Below are positions 44,923-54,201 of a stretch of DNA of 64,000 nucleotides, piece after piece. This DNA comes from Peteryoungia aggregata LMG 23059. Lineage in GTDB: Bacteria > Pseudomonadota > Alphaproteobacteria > Rhizobiales > Rhizobiaceae. The notes under the pieces were generated by a model. The model saw only the letters and a program-made list of their open reading frames with translations. It did no database searches and was not told the DNA's origin. Made by a program: the position numbers and the translations under genes. The stretch lies in contig NZ_JAUSUW010000007.1 in assembly GCF_030814435.1 (NCBI RefSeq), positions 216,328-280,327 on the forward strand. Reading direction: 5' to 3'. The number at the start of each line of letters is the position of its first letter. Position 1 is the stretch's first letter.

Positions 44923-44995
44923 TTTATTTGATGAAATCGTGCTTTCGTCCAGCCCTTTCCCAGCGATGGGTGTCAGACGAAGGACGGAGATGATC

Positions 44996-46159
44996 ATGCC
45001 GCAGGACAAAGAGCCCGAGACGCTGCCGCAACCCGACCCCGAAGGGCTCGCCGAGCCGGCCGTTTCGAGGGCCGCGGCCGTCGATCCTCCGCCGCCGCCG
45101 GGGCTTCTGACATCGCTTCCTGTGTCGCTCCGCTGGCTGATTCTTCTTGCTCTTTCCTTCGCAATCGCGGGCGGGCTGTTTCTTGCGCATATCCCCGGCG
45201 CCTTGCTGCTCGGCCCCATGGTGGCTGCAATCCTCGTTGCGACGAACGGCGCGCGGCTCTCCGTCCATCGCTACCCCTATATCTTCGCCCACTCGCTTGT
45301 AGGCTGCATCATCGCCCGCTCGATCGATCTCGGCACGCTTTCGACGGTCGCCAAGGACTGGCCGGTTTTCCTCTCGATCGTGCTTGCGATCATCGCCGCC
45401 AGCAGCCTGCTCGGCTATCTCATGGCCAAGGCCGAGATCCTGCCCGGCACGACGGCGATCTGGGGAACCTCGGCGGGTGCGGCTTCCGCCATGGTGCTGA
45501 TGGCAGAAGCGCATGGCGGCGATCCCAGGCTCGTCGCCTTCATGCAGTATCTGAGGGTGGCCTTCGTTGCGACCGGCGCCTCGCTGATGGCGGCCTTTGT
45601 GTTCAATGTCGAGGGTGGGGCTGCACAAGCGGTCGTCTGGTTTCCGGAAACGGACTGGCTCGATCTTGGCCTCACGCTTGCAGCGGCACTCGCCGCCGCA
45701 TCCGTCGGTGCCTGGCTTCGGATACCGGCCGGCACCATGCTTCTGCCGCTTGTTGCCACGACGGTCCTGCATGTGATGGGCTATATCACCTTGCTTCTGC
45801 CGGAATGGCTGCTGGCGCTTGGTTATGGGGTGATCGGCTGGCGGATCGGCCTGTCCTTCACACGGCGGATCCTGCGGCATGCGGCGGGCGCCCTGCCCCA
45901 GATCGTCGGCTCGATCCTGGTGCTGATGGCGTTCAGCGGCGGGCTCGCCTTCCTGCTCTGGTCGCTGCATGGCATCGACCCCTTAACCGCCTATCTTGCG
46001 ACCAGCCCCGGAGGGCTCGATTCGATCGCGATCATTGCCGCGACGACGCCTGTCGACATGTCCTTCATCATGGCGCTGCAGACCATGCGGCTGATCCTGA
46101 TCATCCTGATCGGACCGACGATTGCGGATTTCGTCGCAAGGCGGGTGGCGAAGGGCTGA
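44996..46159 (+). CDS. AbrB-family membrane transporter-like protein
   Basis: A protein of about 387 residues. A Pro/Glu-rich N-terminus precedes ten hydrophobic segments in two repeats. The motifs GTTAIWGTSAGAASAMVLMAE and YLATSPGGLDSIAIIA are the paired signature of the AbrB (COG3180) membrane family, often mislabelled ammonia monooxygenase. The start ATG 44996 has AAGGACGGAG upstream. It is divergent from TetR, which probably controls it. Substrate unknown. The stop lies in a hairpin shared with era. Confidence 0.85.
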   Translation: MPQDKEPETLPQPDPEGLAEPAVSRAAAVDPPPPPGLLTSLPVSLRWLILLALSFAIAGGLFLAHIPGALLLGPMVAAILVATNGARLSVHRYPYIFAHSLVGCIIARSIDLGTLSTVAKDWPVFLSIVLAIIAASSLLGYLMAKAEILPGTTAIWGTSAGAASAMVLMAEAHGGDPRLVAFMQYLRVAFVATGASLMAAFVFNVEGGAAQAVVWFPETDWLDLGLTLAAALAAASVGAWLRIPAGTMLLPLVATTVLHVMGYITLLLPEWLLALGYGVIGWRIGLSFTRRILRHAAGALPQIVGSILVLMAFSGGLAFLLWSLHGIDPLTAYLATSPGGLDSIAIIAATTPVDMSFIMALQTMRLILIILIGPTIADFVARRVAKG

Positions 46160-46170
46160 GCGCCCTTCGC
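46148..46170. terminator. Shared terminator between the AbrB-type gene and era
   Basis: GCGAAGGGC (46148-46156) and GCCCTTCGC (46162-46170) form a 9-bp stem around TGAGC. It covers the stop codon of the AbrB-type gene and lies ten bases after the end of era on the other strand, so it can act in both directions. There is no long T-run. Confidence 0.5.
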
Positions 46171-46180
46171 CCAATCATAT

Positions 46181-47122
46181 TCAGTCGCGCGGGAATTCGA
46201 GGCCCATCTCGCGGAAGCGCTCGGGGTCGTTGCCCCAGTTCTCGCGGACCTTGACGAAGAGGAAGAGGTGTACCGGCTGTTCGAGGATCTCGGACATCTC
46301 CTTGCGGGAGGCCGTCGAGATCGACTTGATTGCATCGCCGTTCTTGCCCAGCACGATCTTCTTCTGGCTGTCGCGCTCGACATAGATGACCTGCTCGATG
46401 CGAACAGAACCGTCCTTGCGCTCTTCCCACTTCTCCGTCTCGACATGCGAGGAATAGGGAAGCTCCTGGTGCAGACGCAGGAACAGTTTTTCGCGGGTGA
46501 TTTCGGCCGCGAGCTGGCGCATCGGCAGATCGGAGATCTGGTCTTCCGGATAATACCAGGGACCTTCCGGGAAGGTTTCGGCCAGATAGTCCATGATGTC
46601 GTCGCAGCCCGAGCCGGTTGTTGCCGATATCATGAACGTGCGGTCGAACTTGACGGATTCGTTGGCTGTCTCGGCAAGCTTGAACAGGTCTTCGTGGCGC
46701 ACCCGGTCGATCTTGTTGAGGACCAGGATCTTCGGCTGCGGCACATCCTTCAGGGCTTCCAGGATCGCCTCGGCATCACCGCGCAGGCCGCGCTCACTGT
46801 CGATCAGGAGCAGGATGATGTCGGCATCCTTGGCGCCGCCCCAGGCGGATGTCACCATGGCGCGGTCGAGCTTGCGGCGCGGCTTGAAGATGCCGGGCGT
46901 GTCCATGAAGACGATCTGGGCGTTGTTGTGGATGGCGATGCCGCGCATCACGGCGCGGGTCGTCTGCACCTTATGGCTGACGATCGACACCTTGGCACCG
47001 ACGAAACGGTTGACCAGCGTCGACTTGCCGGCATTGGTCGGGCCGATCAGGGCGACGAAGCCGGATCGGGTCGGGGTGTTGACGATGGCTTCGCCGCCGT
47101 CCTCTGTCTCTGTTTCGGTCAT
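46181..47122 (-). CDS. era: GTPase Era
   Basis: Ribosome-assembly GTPase that binds 16S rRNA near its 3' end. The protein has 313 residues. G1 GPTNAGKST is near residue 30, G3 DTPG in FMDTPGIFK, and G4 NKID in LVLNKIDRV. The C-terminal KH domain contains VIYVERDSQKKIVLGKNGDAIK. I start at ATG 47122; a TTG three codons earlier is not used. It follows rnc after a gap of ten bases, the conserved lepB-rnc-era operon. Confidence 0.97.
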   Translation of the reverse strand: MTETETEDGGEAIVNTPTRSGFVALIGPTNAGKSTLVNRFVGAKVSIVSHKVQTTRAVMRGIAIHNNAQIVFMDTPGIFKPRRKLDRAMVTSAWGGAKDADIILLLIDSERGLRGDAEAILEALKDVPQPKILVLNKIDRVRHEDLFKLAETANESVKFDRTFMISATTGSGCDDIMDYLAETFPEGPWYYPEDQISDLPMRQLAAEITREKLFLRLHQELPYSSHVETEKWEERKDGSVRIEQVIYVERDSQKKIVLGKNGDAIKSISTASRKEMSEILEQPVHLFLFVKVRENWGNDPERFREMGLEFPRD

Positions 47123-47131
47123 GGTGTCCAA

Positions 47132-47857
47132 TCAGTTGGCGTCGGAGGGCTTTGCCCAGACGCCTTCGCGTTCGAGTATCTTGGTCGCGGCCACCTGTTC
47201 GGCGGCACGCTTGGAACGATCGATGCCGATCTCGGGCTTCAGGCCCGGGATCTCGACGATCACCGTGAAGCGGGGATCATGATCCGGTCCGGAGCGATCG
47301 GCAACCTTGTAAATGGGTGGCGCGCCATACCTGGCATGCGTCCATTCCTGCAATTCGGTCTTGGCGTCACGACGTGCGCCGTCGGCGCGGGCAGCCCGGC
47401 CCTGCCAGTATTTCAGGATGAAGCCGCGGGCGGCCTCCAATCCTGCCTCGAGATAGATCGCCGCAATCAGGCTCTCGACCACGTCGGCGCGCACATTCAG
47501 CATGTTCTTCGCGGTGATCTTCTTGACGTCCGAGCCGGTGCGGATGAAGCGGTGCAGTTCCATCTCATCGGCGACCGAGGCGCAGGCCTCGGCGCTGACC
47601 AGCTGGTTGAAGCGCACCGAAAGCTCGCCCTCTGTCGCATCGCGAAAGGTGGTGAAGAGCATTTCGGCGACACACAGACCGAGAACCCGGTCGCCCAGGA
47701 ATTCCAGCCGTTCGTAATCGCCTTTCTTACCCCGCGAGACCTGGGCGCTGGCATGGGTCAGCGCGCGTGTCAGGCGGTCGCGGTCGGCGAACGTGTGGCC
47801 GATCGCAGCTTCAAGCTGCGCCCAGTCCTTGTCGCCGGCCACCTTCTTGCTTGTCAT
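47132..47857 (-). CDS. rnc: Ribonuclease III
   Basis: Double-strand-specific endoribonuclease for rRNA maturation. The protein has 241 residues. The catalytic signature ERLEFLGDRVLGL is near residue 45, and the C-terminal dsRNA-binding domain starts about residue 165. The ATG at 47857 overlaps the lepB stop (ATGA), so translation is coupled. An upstream ATG at 47902 would give a long N-terminal extension inside lepB and is unlikely. Confidence 0.97.
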   Translation of the reverse strand: MTSKKVAGDKDWAQLEAAIGHTFADRDRLTRALTHASAQVSRGKKGDYERLEFLGDRVLGLCVAEMLFTTFRDATEGELSVRFNQLVSAEACASVADEMELHRFIRTGSDVKKITAKNMLNVRADVVESLIAAIYLEAGLEAARGFILKYWQGRAARADGARRDAKTELQEWTHARYGAPPIYKVADRSGPDHDPRFTVIVEIPGLKPEIGIDRSKRAAEQVAATKILEREGVWAKPSDAN

Positions 47858-48591
47858 TCGACCACCTTGAACAGGCGATCCCAGCGCATGTTGGCCGGCC
47901 ACTTCCAGACTTCGCGGAACGAGGTGTCGTTGCCGAGCGAGAAGAAGATCAGCGAGGCCTTGCCGATCAGGTTCTCGGCCGGCACGAAGCCGACGTCGAA
48001 GCGGCTGTCGAGCGAGTTGTCGCGGTTATCGCCCATCGCGAAATAATGGCCTTCCGGCACGATGAATTCGCGGGTGTCATCACCGCGGGTGCCCTGGGCC
48101 TGGTCGAGCGTGTCATAGCTCACGCCGTTTTCCAGGGTCTCGCGGAAGACCGGCACATCCGTGCCCGGATCCATGCGGTAGTCGGAGGTGAAGACACCGT
48201 CCTGGATCTTCGGCACAGGCTGGCCGTTGACCTGCAGCACGCCGCCGATCATCTGGATCCGGTCACCCGGCAGGCCGACGATACGCTTGATGTAATCAAT
48301 GCTGGGGTTCGGCGGGAAGCGGAAGACGGCGATATCACCGCGTTCCGGCGCGCTCTCGAAGATGCGACCTTCGAAGAGATCCGGCGAGAAGGGCAGCGAA
48401 TACTTGGAATAGCCGTAGGAGAACTTGTTGACGAAGATGTAGTCGCCGACAAGCAGCGTCGGCATCATCGAACCGGATGGGATCGTGAAGGGCTGAAAGA
48501 ACACGGTCCGGATCACCATGGCCAGGAGCAGAGCCTGGATGATGACCTTGACGTTTTCCCAAAGGGCACTTTGCTTCTTTTCTTCGCTCAC
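47854..48591 (-). CDS. lepB: Signal peptidase I
   Basis: Removes signal peptides from secreted proteins; inner membrane with periplasmic active site. The protein has 245 residues. The N-terminal membrane helix is VKVIIQALLLAMVIRTVFFQ, then PSGSMMPTLLVGD carries the catalytic serine. The lysine is in YIKRIVGLPGD, and the box E region has MGDNRDNSLDSR. It is the first gene of the lepB-rnc-era operon. Confidence 0.97.
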   Translation of the reverse strand: MSEEKKQSALWENVKVIIQALLLAMVIRTVFFQPFTIPSGSMMPTLLVGDYIFVNKFSYGYSKYSLPFSPDLFEGRIFESAPERGDIAVFRFPPNPSIDYIKRIVGLPGDRIQMIGGVLQVNGQPVPKIQDGVFTSDYRMDPGTDVPVFRETLENGVSYDTLDQAQGTRGDDTREFIVPEGHYFAMGDNRDNSLDSRFDVGFVPAENLIGKASLIFFSLGNDTSFREVWKWPANMRWDRLFKVVE

Positions 48592-48700
48592 GCGGATCGG
48601 TTCCTTCTTCCGAAAATCCTGCTCTGTCTAGTCGGTTCGCGCCCGCGCGGCAACCGCAGAGGCGCGCAGACCCGCGCGACCCGTTTACTCAGTTGTGAAC

Positions 48701-49105
48701 TCACCGGCTTTCCGGCAAGGCCTCGACGATGACGAATGCCTGGGCGTAGGGAAATTCATCGGTGATCGTCAGGTGGATGACTGGTCGGTGCCCGACAGGC
48801 ACCAGACGGTCGAGGCACTTGGCGGCCCCGCCGGTCAGTTCGAGGCCGGGCTTGCCGTTCGGCAGGTTGACAACACCCATCTCCTTCCAGAAAACGCCTT
48901 CGGCAATGCCGGTGCCGAGCGCCTTGGCCATGGCCTCCTTGGCGGCGAAGCGCTTGGCATAGGAGGCAGCACTGTCCTTGCGACCGTTCGAGCGCGCCTG
49001 CTCCTCCTCGGTGAAACAGCGGGCTGTGAATTTCTCGCCGAATCTCTCGATCGAGCTCTCGATCCTTCTGATATCAACGAGGTCGCTGCCAATACCGATG
49101 ATCAT
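48701..49105 (-). CDS. acpS: Holo-[acyl-carrier-protein] synthase
   Basis: Transfers 4'-phosphopantetheine from CoA to acyl carrier protein. The protein has 134 residues. The signature [13 protein letters not shown] is at the N-terminus, and [14 protein letters not shown] near residue 60 carries the catalytic residues. It lies about 110 bases upstream of lepB in the same direction, and just downstream of the DUF2062 gene (two bases apart). Start ATG 49105. Confidence 0.95.
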   Translation of the reverse strand: MIIGIGSDLVDIRRIESSIERFGEKFTARCFTEEEQARSNGRKDSAASYAKRFAAKEAMAKALGTGIAEGVFWKEMGVVNLPNGKPGLELTGGAAKCLDRLVPVGHRPVIHLTITDEFPYAQAFVIVEALPESR

Positions 49106-49107
49106 GG

Positions 49108-49698
49108 TTATACGCTCGATCCTTCGATGGCCTCGGCGAGGCGGACCCGCGCCCGCTCTGCGAGACGTATGCGCCGCCGTTGCTGGAATTTCGACACCGA
49201 CACGTAGATCACGCAATACAGAACGACGCCACTCAGGGCCGCGAGCGGCACTGCGCCGATGAGCATGGGCTTCAAGATGGGCTCCCACATGCTGTCGAGG
49301 CGCGCCAGGGAGAATTTCTGCTCAAGATCGACGCTTTGCGTGACCGGGTCGCCCTTGCCAATCATCCTGTGGCCGACTTCCCAGGTGGTCGCCCAGATCA
49401 ATGGAAAGGTCAGGGGATTGCCAAATGCCGTGCCTATGGCAGCCGCCACCATGTTGCCGGCAATCAGATAGGCAATCGCGAAGGCGAGCAGAAAATGCAG
49501 GCCGATGAACGGGGTCCATGACGAGACCACCCCGGCCACGACACCGGCTGCAATGGCATGCGGCGTGGCCGAGAGACGCAGCACGCGCTTGCTCAGATAC
49601 TGGAAGGAACGAACGAAGCCTCGCCGCGGCCAGAAGAGCTCGCGCAGTTTCGTCAATCTGGAAATCGGTTGCCGGCGTCGAAAGAGCATCACGAACAT
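49108..49698 (-). CDS. DUF2062 membrane protein
   Basis: A 196-residue protein with a basic N-terminus ([15 protein letters not shown]) and three or four hydrophobic segments ([19 protein letters not shown], then [20 protein letters not shown], and a later pair). This is the DUF2062 pattern. Its role is unknown. It is two bases upstream of acpS and in the same operon. An ATG at 49689 is an alternative start. Confidence 0.85.
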   Translation of the reverse strand: MFVMLFRRRQPISRLTKLRELFWPRRGFVRSFQYLSKRVLRLSATPHAIAAGVVAGVVSSWTPFIGLHFLLAFAIAYLIAGNMVAAAIGTAFGNPLTFPLIWATTWEVGHRMIGKGDPVTQSVDLEQKFSLARLDSMWEPILKPMLIGAVPLAALSGVVLYCVIYVSVSKFQQRRRIRLAERARVRLAEAIEGSSV

Positions 49699-49759
49699 CT
49701 AGTTGATCCGCCGGGCTTTCGGCAAGAAAAAGCGATTCACGCGGTATCCAAAAAGCAAA

Positions 49760-49782
49760 GACGCCGGCGATCGACCGGCGTC
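49760..49782 (-). terminator. Terminator after the DUF3563 gene
   Basis: GACGCCGG (49760-49767) and CCGGCGTC (49775-49782) make an 8-bp stem with a 7-base loop. On the minus strand it is followed by TTTGCTTTTT. It ends the DUF3563 transcription unit. Confidence 0.75.
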
Positions 49783-49815
49783 ACAGCATGCAACTGGCGT
49801 CTGGCCGTCGGGCAA

Positions 49816-49965
49816 TCAACCGCGGCGGAACATGCCACGGTCGATTTCGCGCTGACGGTATTCCAGGTCGACGAGATCGCGGGCGCCGTTCAGGTAGTGC
49901 ATTTCACGCTCTGCAACACTCGGAACGCGGAGAGCGCGGGCGATTTTGCGGATCGGAGTAAACAT
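49816..49965 (-). CDS. DUF3563 small protein
   Basis: A 49-residue protein beginning MFTPIRKIARALRVPSVAER and ending REIDRGMFRRG, the pattern of the DUF3563 family of rhizobia. It has a GAGGACA ribosome site before ATG and a strong terminator after its stop. It is highly basic and contains no membrane helix. The function is unknown. It is a stand-alone unit between DUF2062 and rsh. Confidence 0.85.
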   Translation of the reverse strand: MFTPIRKIARALRVPSVAEREMHYLNGARDLVDLEYRQREIDRGMFRRG

Positions 49966-50197
49966 CGTTTTGTCCTCGGTTCTTTCTCTTCATCTGTTGT
50001 CAGGAAGATAATGCTGCGACGCACAAGAGACCAGAGACAAGAACTGACGTCAGCCATGCGCCGAACGCATGGCGATGCGGTGGAGGTTTACGATTTAGGC
50101 AAGATTGTGATGAAAAGTGAGGCAGAACGCGCAGCAGGCAGGCGGCCGGGCGGAGGTGATCCGCACCGGCCATGCTGTCAGGCACAGCGGGGCATCA

Positions 50198-52426
50198 TCA
50201 GTCGTAGACACGCTTCACCGTCGAGATGCAGTCGAGTTCCTTGAGCTCGCCGAGCAGCTGGCTCAGCTGGCGCAGGTCCCAGACCTCCAGATCGATCCCC
50301 ATCTCGGTAAAGTCTGTGGCGATCCGGATCATGTTGAGCACGCGGATGTTGATGTCGAGGCGGGCGACGCACTGAGCGACAGTCGCCAGCGTGCCGGGCT
50401 CGTTCAGCGCATTGATCAGGATGCGGGCAACGAAGCGCGACTTGTTCGCCTCGTCGAGATCCCAGCGCACGTCGATCCAGCGCTCCGGTTCGTTTTCGAA
50501 GCGTTGCAGGGCCGATGCCTGGATCGGATAGATGGTAATGCCCTTGCCGTCTTCCATGATGCCGACGATTCGATCCCCGGGTACAGCACCGGCAGGCGCA
50601 AAATGCACCTCGGCATTGCCGGAGAGACCGCGGATCGGCAGCGGCTCCGGGCCATCTCCAGCCGTCGGAGCGTCGCCCTTCGGATGGGCCTGGCCGGGTA
50701 TCTTGAAGACCATGCCGTTGGCGCTGTTCATCGCAAACCAGCCGTCGTCCGAGGACGGCTTCACGGTGACGCGCTCATCCTGATAATCCGGATAGACGGC
50801 CCTGAGCACGTCGAGCGAGGAGGTTTCACCGCGGCCGACGGAGGCGATCGCGTCTTCCACGTCGCGCTGGCCGAGGCGGTGCAGCGCGGGTCTCAGCGTG
50901 TCCTTGGAAAAGATTTTGCCGGCGCGCTCGAAGGTGCGCTCGAGGATGCGCTGACCAAGGCCTGCATATTGCTTGCGGATCGCCATGCGGGTGGCGCGGC
51001 GGATGGCGGCGCGCGCCTTGCCGGTGACGACGATCTCTTCCCAGGCGGCGGGCGGCACCTGCACGCCGGAGCGGATGATCTCGACTTCATCACCATTCGA
51101 CAGGCGGGTGACGAGCGGCATGATCGAGCCGTTGATCTTGGCGCCGACGCAGGTATCGCCGACATTGGTGTGGACGGCATAGGCAAAGTCGATCGGGGTC
51201 GCGCCGCGCGGAAGGGCAATCAGCTTGCCCTTGGGCGTGAAGCAGAAGACCTGATCCTGGAAAAGCTCAAGCTTGGTGTGCTCCAGGAACTCTTCCGGAT
51301 TGTCGCCTTCGGCCAGCGCCTCGATGGTGTGGCGCAGCCATGAATAGGCATTGCTCTCGCGCTTCAGCGGTTCGTTCGGATCGCCGTTTTCGCCATCCTT
51401 GTAGAGGCTGTGGGCGGCGATGCCGAATTCGGCAATATCGTGCATGCGGCGGGTGCGGATCTGCAGCTCGATGCGCTGGCGGGACGGGCCGACGATCGTG
51501 GTGTGGATCGAGCGGTAGTCGTTCTGCTTCGGCGTCGAGATATAATCCTTGAAGCGACCGGGCACGACACGCCAGCGTGTGTGGACGATGCCGAGCGCGC
51601 GGTAGCAGCCGGGAATATCGTCGACCAGCAGGCGGAAACCATAGACATCCGAGAGCTGCTCGAAGGACAGCGACTTCGACTGCATCTTGCGGAAGACGGA
51701 GTAAGGCTTCTTCTGGCGCCCCTTGACGGAGGTATTGAGCAGGCCGTTGGCGACCAGCAGTTCGCGCAACTCGTCCTCGATCTTGGTGATCAGGCCTTCA
51801 TTGCGGGTCGACAGTTCCGAGAGGCGATTGGTGACCGTCTCATAGGCTTCCGGGTTCATGTAGCGGAAAGACAGATCCTCCAGCTCGTCGCGCATGTCCT
51901 GCATACCCATGCGGCCGGCGAGCGGCGCATAGATTTCCATCGTCTCTTCGGAAATGCGGGCGCGCTTGTCGTCGCGCATGTGCTCGAGCGTGCGCATGTT
52001 GTGCAGGCGGTCGGCGAGCTTGACGAGCAGTACGCGCACGTCGTCGGAAATGGCCAGCAGCAGCTTGCGCAGGTTTTCCGCCTGCTTGGCCTTCTTGGTG
52101 ACGAGGTCGAGCTTCTTGATCTTGGTCAGACCCTCGACGAGGCGGCCGATATCCTCGCCGAACAATTCGTCGATCTCGGCGCGGGTGGCCGAGGTGTCCT
52201 CGATCGTATCGTGCAGCAGCGCGACCGCAATCGTCGATTCGTCGAGATGCATGTCGGTGAGGATGGCGGCAACTTCGAGCGGGTGGGAGATATAGGGGTC
52301 GCCGCTGGCGCGTGTCTGCTTGCCGTGCTTCTGCATGGCATAGACATAGGCCTTGTTGAGCAGAGCTTCGTTGGCGTCGGGCTTGTATTTCTGCACCCGC
52401 TCCACGAGCTCGTATTGCCGCATCAT
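50198..52426 (-). CDS. rsh: Bifunctional (p)ppGpp synthetase/hydrolase (Rel/Spo homologue)
   Basis: Sets the stringent-response alarmone level. The protein has about 742 residues. The HD hydrolase domain contains AVALLHDTIEDT near residue 55, and the synthetase domain has the EDVYGFRL-like SDVYGFRLLVDD. A TGS domain (FAYAVHTNVGDTCVGAKIN) and a C-terminal ACT domain follow. Only one such gene is present here, typical of Rhizobiaceae. Start ATG 52426 has GGAG upstream. A very strong terminator-like hairpin lies just 29 bases before it. Confidence 0.96.
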   Translation of the reverse strand: MMRQYELVERVQKYKPDANEALLNKAYVYAMQKHGKQTRASGDPYISHPLEVAAILTDMHLDESTIAVALLHDTIEDTSATRAEIDELFGEDIGRLVEGLTKIKKLDLVTKKAKQAENLRKLLLAISDDVRVLLVKLADRLHNMRTLEHMRDDKRARISEETMEIYAPLAGRMGMQDMRDELEDLSFRYMNPEAYETVTNRLSELSTRNEGLITKIEDELRELLVANGLLNTSVKGRQKKPYSVFRKMQSKSLSFEQLSDVYGFRLLVDDIPGCYRALGIVHTRWRVVPGRFKDYISTPKQNDYRSIHTTIVGPSRQRIELQIRTRRMHDIAEFGIAAHSLYKDGENGDPNEPLKRESNAYSWLRHTIEALAEGDNPEEFLEHTKLELFQDQVFCFTPKGKLIALPRGATPIDFAYAVHTNVGDTCVGAKINGSIMPLVTRLSNGDEVEIIRSGVQVPPAAWEEIVVTGKARAAIRRATRMAIRKQYAGLGQRILERTFERAGKIFSKDTLRPALHRLGQRDVEDAIASVGRGETSSLDVLRAVYPDYQDERVTVKPSSDDGWFAMNSANGMVFKIPGQAHPKGDAPTAGDGPEPLPIRGLSGNAEVHFAPAGAVPGDRIVGIMEDGKGITIYPIQASALQRFENEPERWIDVRWDLDEANKSRFVARILINALNEPGTLATVAQCVARLDINIRVLNMIRIATDFTEMGIDLEVWDLRQLSQLLGELKELDCISTVKRVYD

Positions 52427-52454
52427 TCCACGCGTCTCCCACAAACGAAAAAGA

Positions 52455-52477
52455 GCGCCAGTCGAGACGACTGGCGC
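52455..52477 (-). terminator. Strong terminator between rpoZ and rsh
   Basis: GCGCCAGTCG (52455-52464) and CGACTGGCGC (52468-52477) form a perfect 10-bp stem with a 3-base loop; on the minus strand it is followed by TCTTTTT. It ends rpoZ transcription 29 bases before the rsh start, so rsh needs readthrough or a promoter inside this stretch. Confidence 0.85.
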
Positions 52478-52494
52478 ACACTTAACCTACAGTC

Positions 52495-52538
52495 AGATCA
52501 AGACTTAAGTCTGATCTATTGACGATTAGTAATCGTCG
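52495..52538. repeat. Two further hairpins between the rpoZ stop and the terminator
   Basis: AGATCA (52495-52500) with TGATCT (52513-52518) encloses AGACTTAAGTCT. Next, GACGATTA (52522-52529) with TAATCGTC (52531-52538) spans the rpoZ stop codon. With the terminator at 52455 there are three consecutive stem-loops in 84 bases. Confidence 0.6.
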
Positions 52539-52927
52539 CTCTTTTCCGGCGGAACCAGGCCTTCGATACCGGCCAGAAGCTCCTCTTCCGACATCTGGTC
52601 GAAAGTGAGGGTTTCCGGCAGTTCGTCCTCTTCGTCGCCCTTGCCGGCGGTGCCGGTGTTGGCGAGCATCGAGCTCGGCTCCTGCTCGGGCTCGTCGACT
52701 TCGACATGCTTCTGCAGCGAATGGATCAGATCTTCCTTCAGGTCGTCGGGCGAGAGCGTCTCGTCGGCGATTTCGCGCAGGGCGACGACCGGGTTCTTGT
52801 CCTTGTCGCGATCGATGGTGATCGGCGCGCCCTGGGAGATCTGGCGGGCACGGTGGCTCGCGAGCAGAACGAGTTCGAAGCGGTTCTCGACTTTGTCGAT
52901 GCAATCTTCAACGGTGACACGGGCCAT
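52526..52927 (-). CDS. rpoZ: RNA polymerase omega subunit
   Basis: Small subunit that helps fold and assemble the beta' subunit of RNA polymerase. The protein has 133 residues. N-terminal [17 protein letters not shown] and [12 protein letters not shown] are signature features. An acidic C-terminal tail ([20 protein letters not shown]) extends past the Escherichia coli length, as in other alphaproteobacteria. It lies immediately upstream of rsh, a common pairing, though a terminator separates them here. Confidence 0.95.
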   Translation of the reverse strand: MARVTVEDCIDKVENRFELVLLASHRARQISQGAPITIDRDKDKNPVVALREIADETLSPDDLKEDLIHSLQKHVEVDEPEQEPSSMLANTGTAGKGDEEDELPETLTFDQMSEEELLAGIEGLVPPEKSDDY

Positions 52928-52968
52928 TGCCTGTCCTTTGCGATCTTGAATGCGTGTGATTGACGGGT

Positions 52969-52997
52969 GCGATACAGGCAATGGACAGCAAATTCAA
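52969..52997 (-). promoter_or_regulatory. Candidate rpoZ promoter
   Basis: On the minus strand TTGAAT, a 17-base spacer, then TATCGC give a passable sigma-70 promoter about 42 bases before the rpoZ start. Match quality at -10 is moderate. Confidence 0.35.
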
Positions 52998-53222
52998 GTT
53001 TTTCGTGCTGCACCACCGCGAAGCCCAAAAATGAAAGCCGGAAAAGACCCTCAATACACCACAATTCAACCACAGGCTGCTTGGATTGTCGAAAGCGATG
53101 CCCTAGATAGATTTTTATATGATCATTTCATAATGTAATGCAATGGTCTTATCTGGAGAGGCAAGGTATTGTTTTGATTGCCGATTGCCGTGACTGCTCA
53201 TATTTGACGTAAGGATATAGAA

Positions 53223-53807
53223 ATGTTCGACCCGCGCGAAAAAATTGCCCTTTTCATCGACGGCGCCAATCTCTATGCCGCTTCCAAGAGCCTCGGCTTC
53301 GATATCGACTACCGCAAGCTTCTGAAGGCCTTCCAGAAGCGCGGCTACCTGCTGCGCGCCTATTATTACACCGCCCTCATCGAGGATCAGGAATATTCCT
53401 CGATCCGCCCGCTGATCGACTGGCTTGACTATAACGGCTACAAGGTCGTGACCAAGCCGGCGAAGGAATTCACCGACTCCATGGGCCGCCGCAAGGTGAA
53501 GGGCAACATGGATATCGAGCTTGCCATCGACGCGATGGAACAGTCGGAAACGGTCGACCATCTCGTGCTCTTCTCCGGCGACGGCGATTTCACCACGCTG
53601 GTGGAAGCGCTGCAGCGCAAGGGCCGCAAGGTCTCGGTGGTGTCCACCATGTCCACCCAGCCGCCAATGATCGCCGACGACCTGCGCCGCCAGTCGGACC
53701 ATTTCATCGACCTGATGACGCTGAAGGCCGAAATCGGCCGCGACCCTAGCGAACGCGGCACGCCGCGCGCACCGGAGCCGGCAACGGCGAGCGAAGACGA
53801 ACACTGA
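53223..53807 (+). CDS. NYN-domain (LabA/DUF88) protein
   Basis: A 194-residue PIN-like nuclease-fold protein. The NYN signature is seen as KIALFIDGANLYAASKSLG at the N-terminus (catalytic Asp), with later aspartates in KGNMDIELAIDAM and LFSGDGDFTTLVEAL. NYN proteins are likely RNases. It is divergent from rpoZ. A ribosome site (AAGGATAT) precedes the ATG. The disordered tail ends EPATASEDEH. Confidence 0.9.
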   Translation: MFDPREKIALFIDGANLYAASKSLGFDIDYRKLLKAFQKRGYLLRAYYYTALIEDQEYSSIRPLIDWLDYNGYKVVTKPAKEFTDSMGRRKVKGNMDIELAIDAMEQSETVDHLVLFSGDGDFTTLVEALQRKGRKVSVVSTMSTQPPMIADDLRRQSDHFIDLMTLKAEIGRDPSERGTPRAPEPATASEDEH

Positions 53808-53841
53808 GGGAATTGGGGCCCTCCCGCGACAATGATTGCGG

Positions 53842-54157
53842 TTGAAAGCCCCCCCCCTCTGCCCTCCTGAGCTTGCCGAAGGGCGGGCATCTCCCCCACA
53901 AGGGGGGAGAGTGGAGGCCGTGCGCGTCGCGCTCCCCACCTCCCCCTTGAGGGGGGAGGTCGCCGCAAAGCGGCGGGTGGGGGTGAACCCTACCTCGAGT
54001 TAGACGTTTCGCGATCTTTCTCACCTTCAGGCCGCCACCCCACCCCGGAGCTTCGCTCCGACCCTCCCCCTCAAGGGGAGGGTGTGGGCCCGCGTCGCAG
54101 CCGCGAGCCACTCTCCCCCTTGTGGGGGAGATGTCACGGAAGTGACAGAGGGGGTGT
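53842..54157. repeat. Palindrome-ended composite repeat, copy 3
   Basis: About 315 bp, outer inverted ends CCCCCCTCTG and CAGAGGGGG. A nested module (about 53937-54083) starts CACCTCCCCCTTGAGGGGGG followed by GCGGCGGGTGGGGGTGAACC, and ends CGGAGCTTCGCTCCG with CCCTCCCCCTCAAGGGGAGG. The nested module runs opposite to that in copy 2 (13.5 kb). It fills most of the gap between the NYN gene and the DUF3830 gene. Confidence 0.75.
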
Positions 54158-54201
54158 TCTTGCTCCGCCCATCTCGGAAGGACCCAGCAGGGTACCTTTC
54201 C

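Noticed and set aside
46268..48046. A 592-codon open frame on the plus strand opposite era, rnc and lepB
   Set aside because: It is antisense to three well-supported housekeeping genes and has no recognisable domain or ribosome site.
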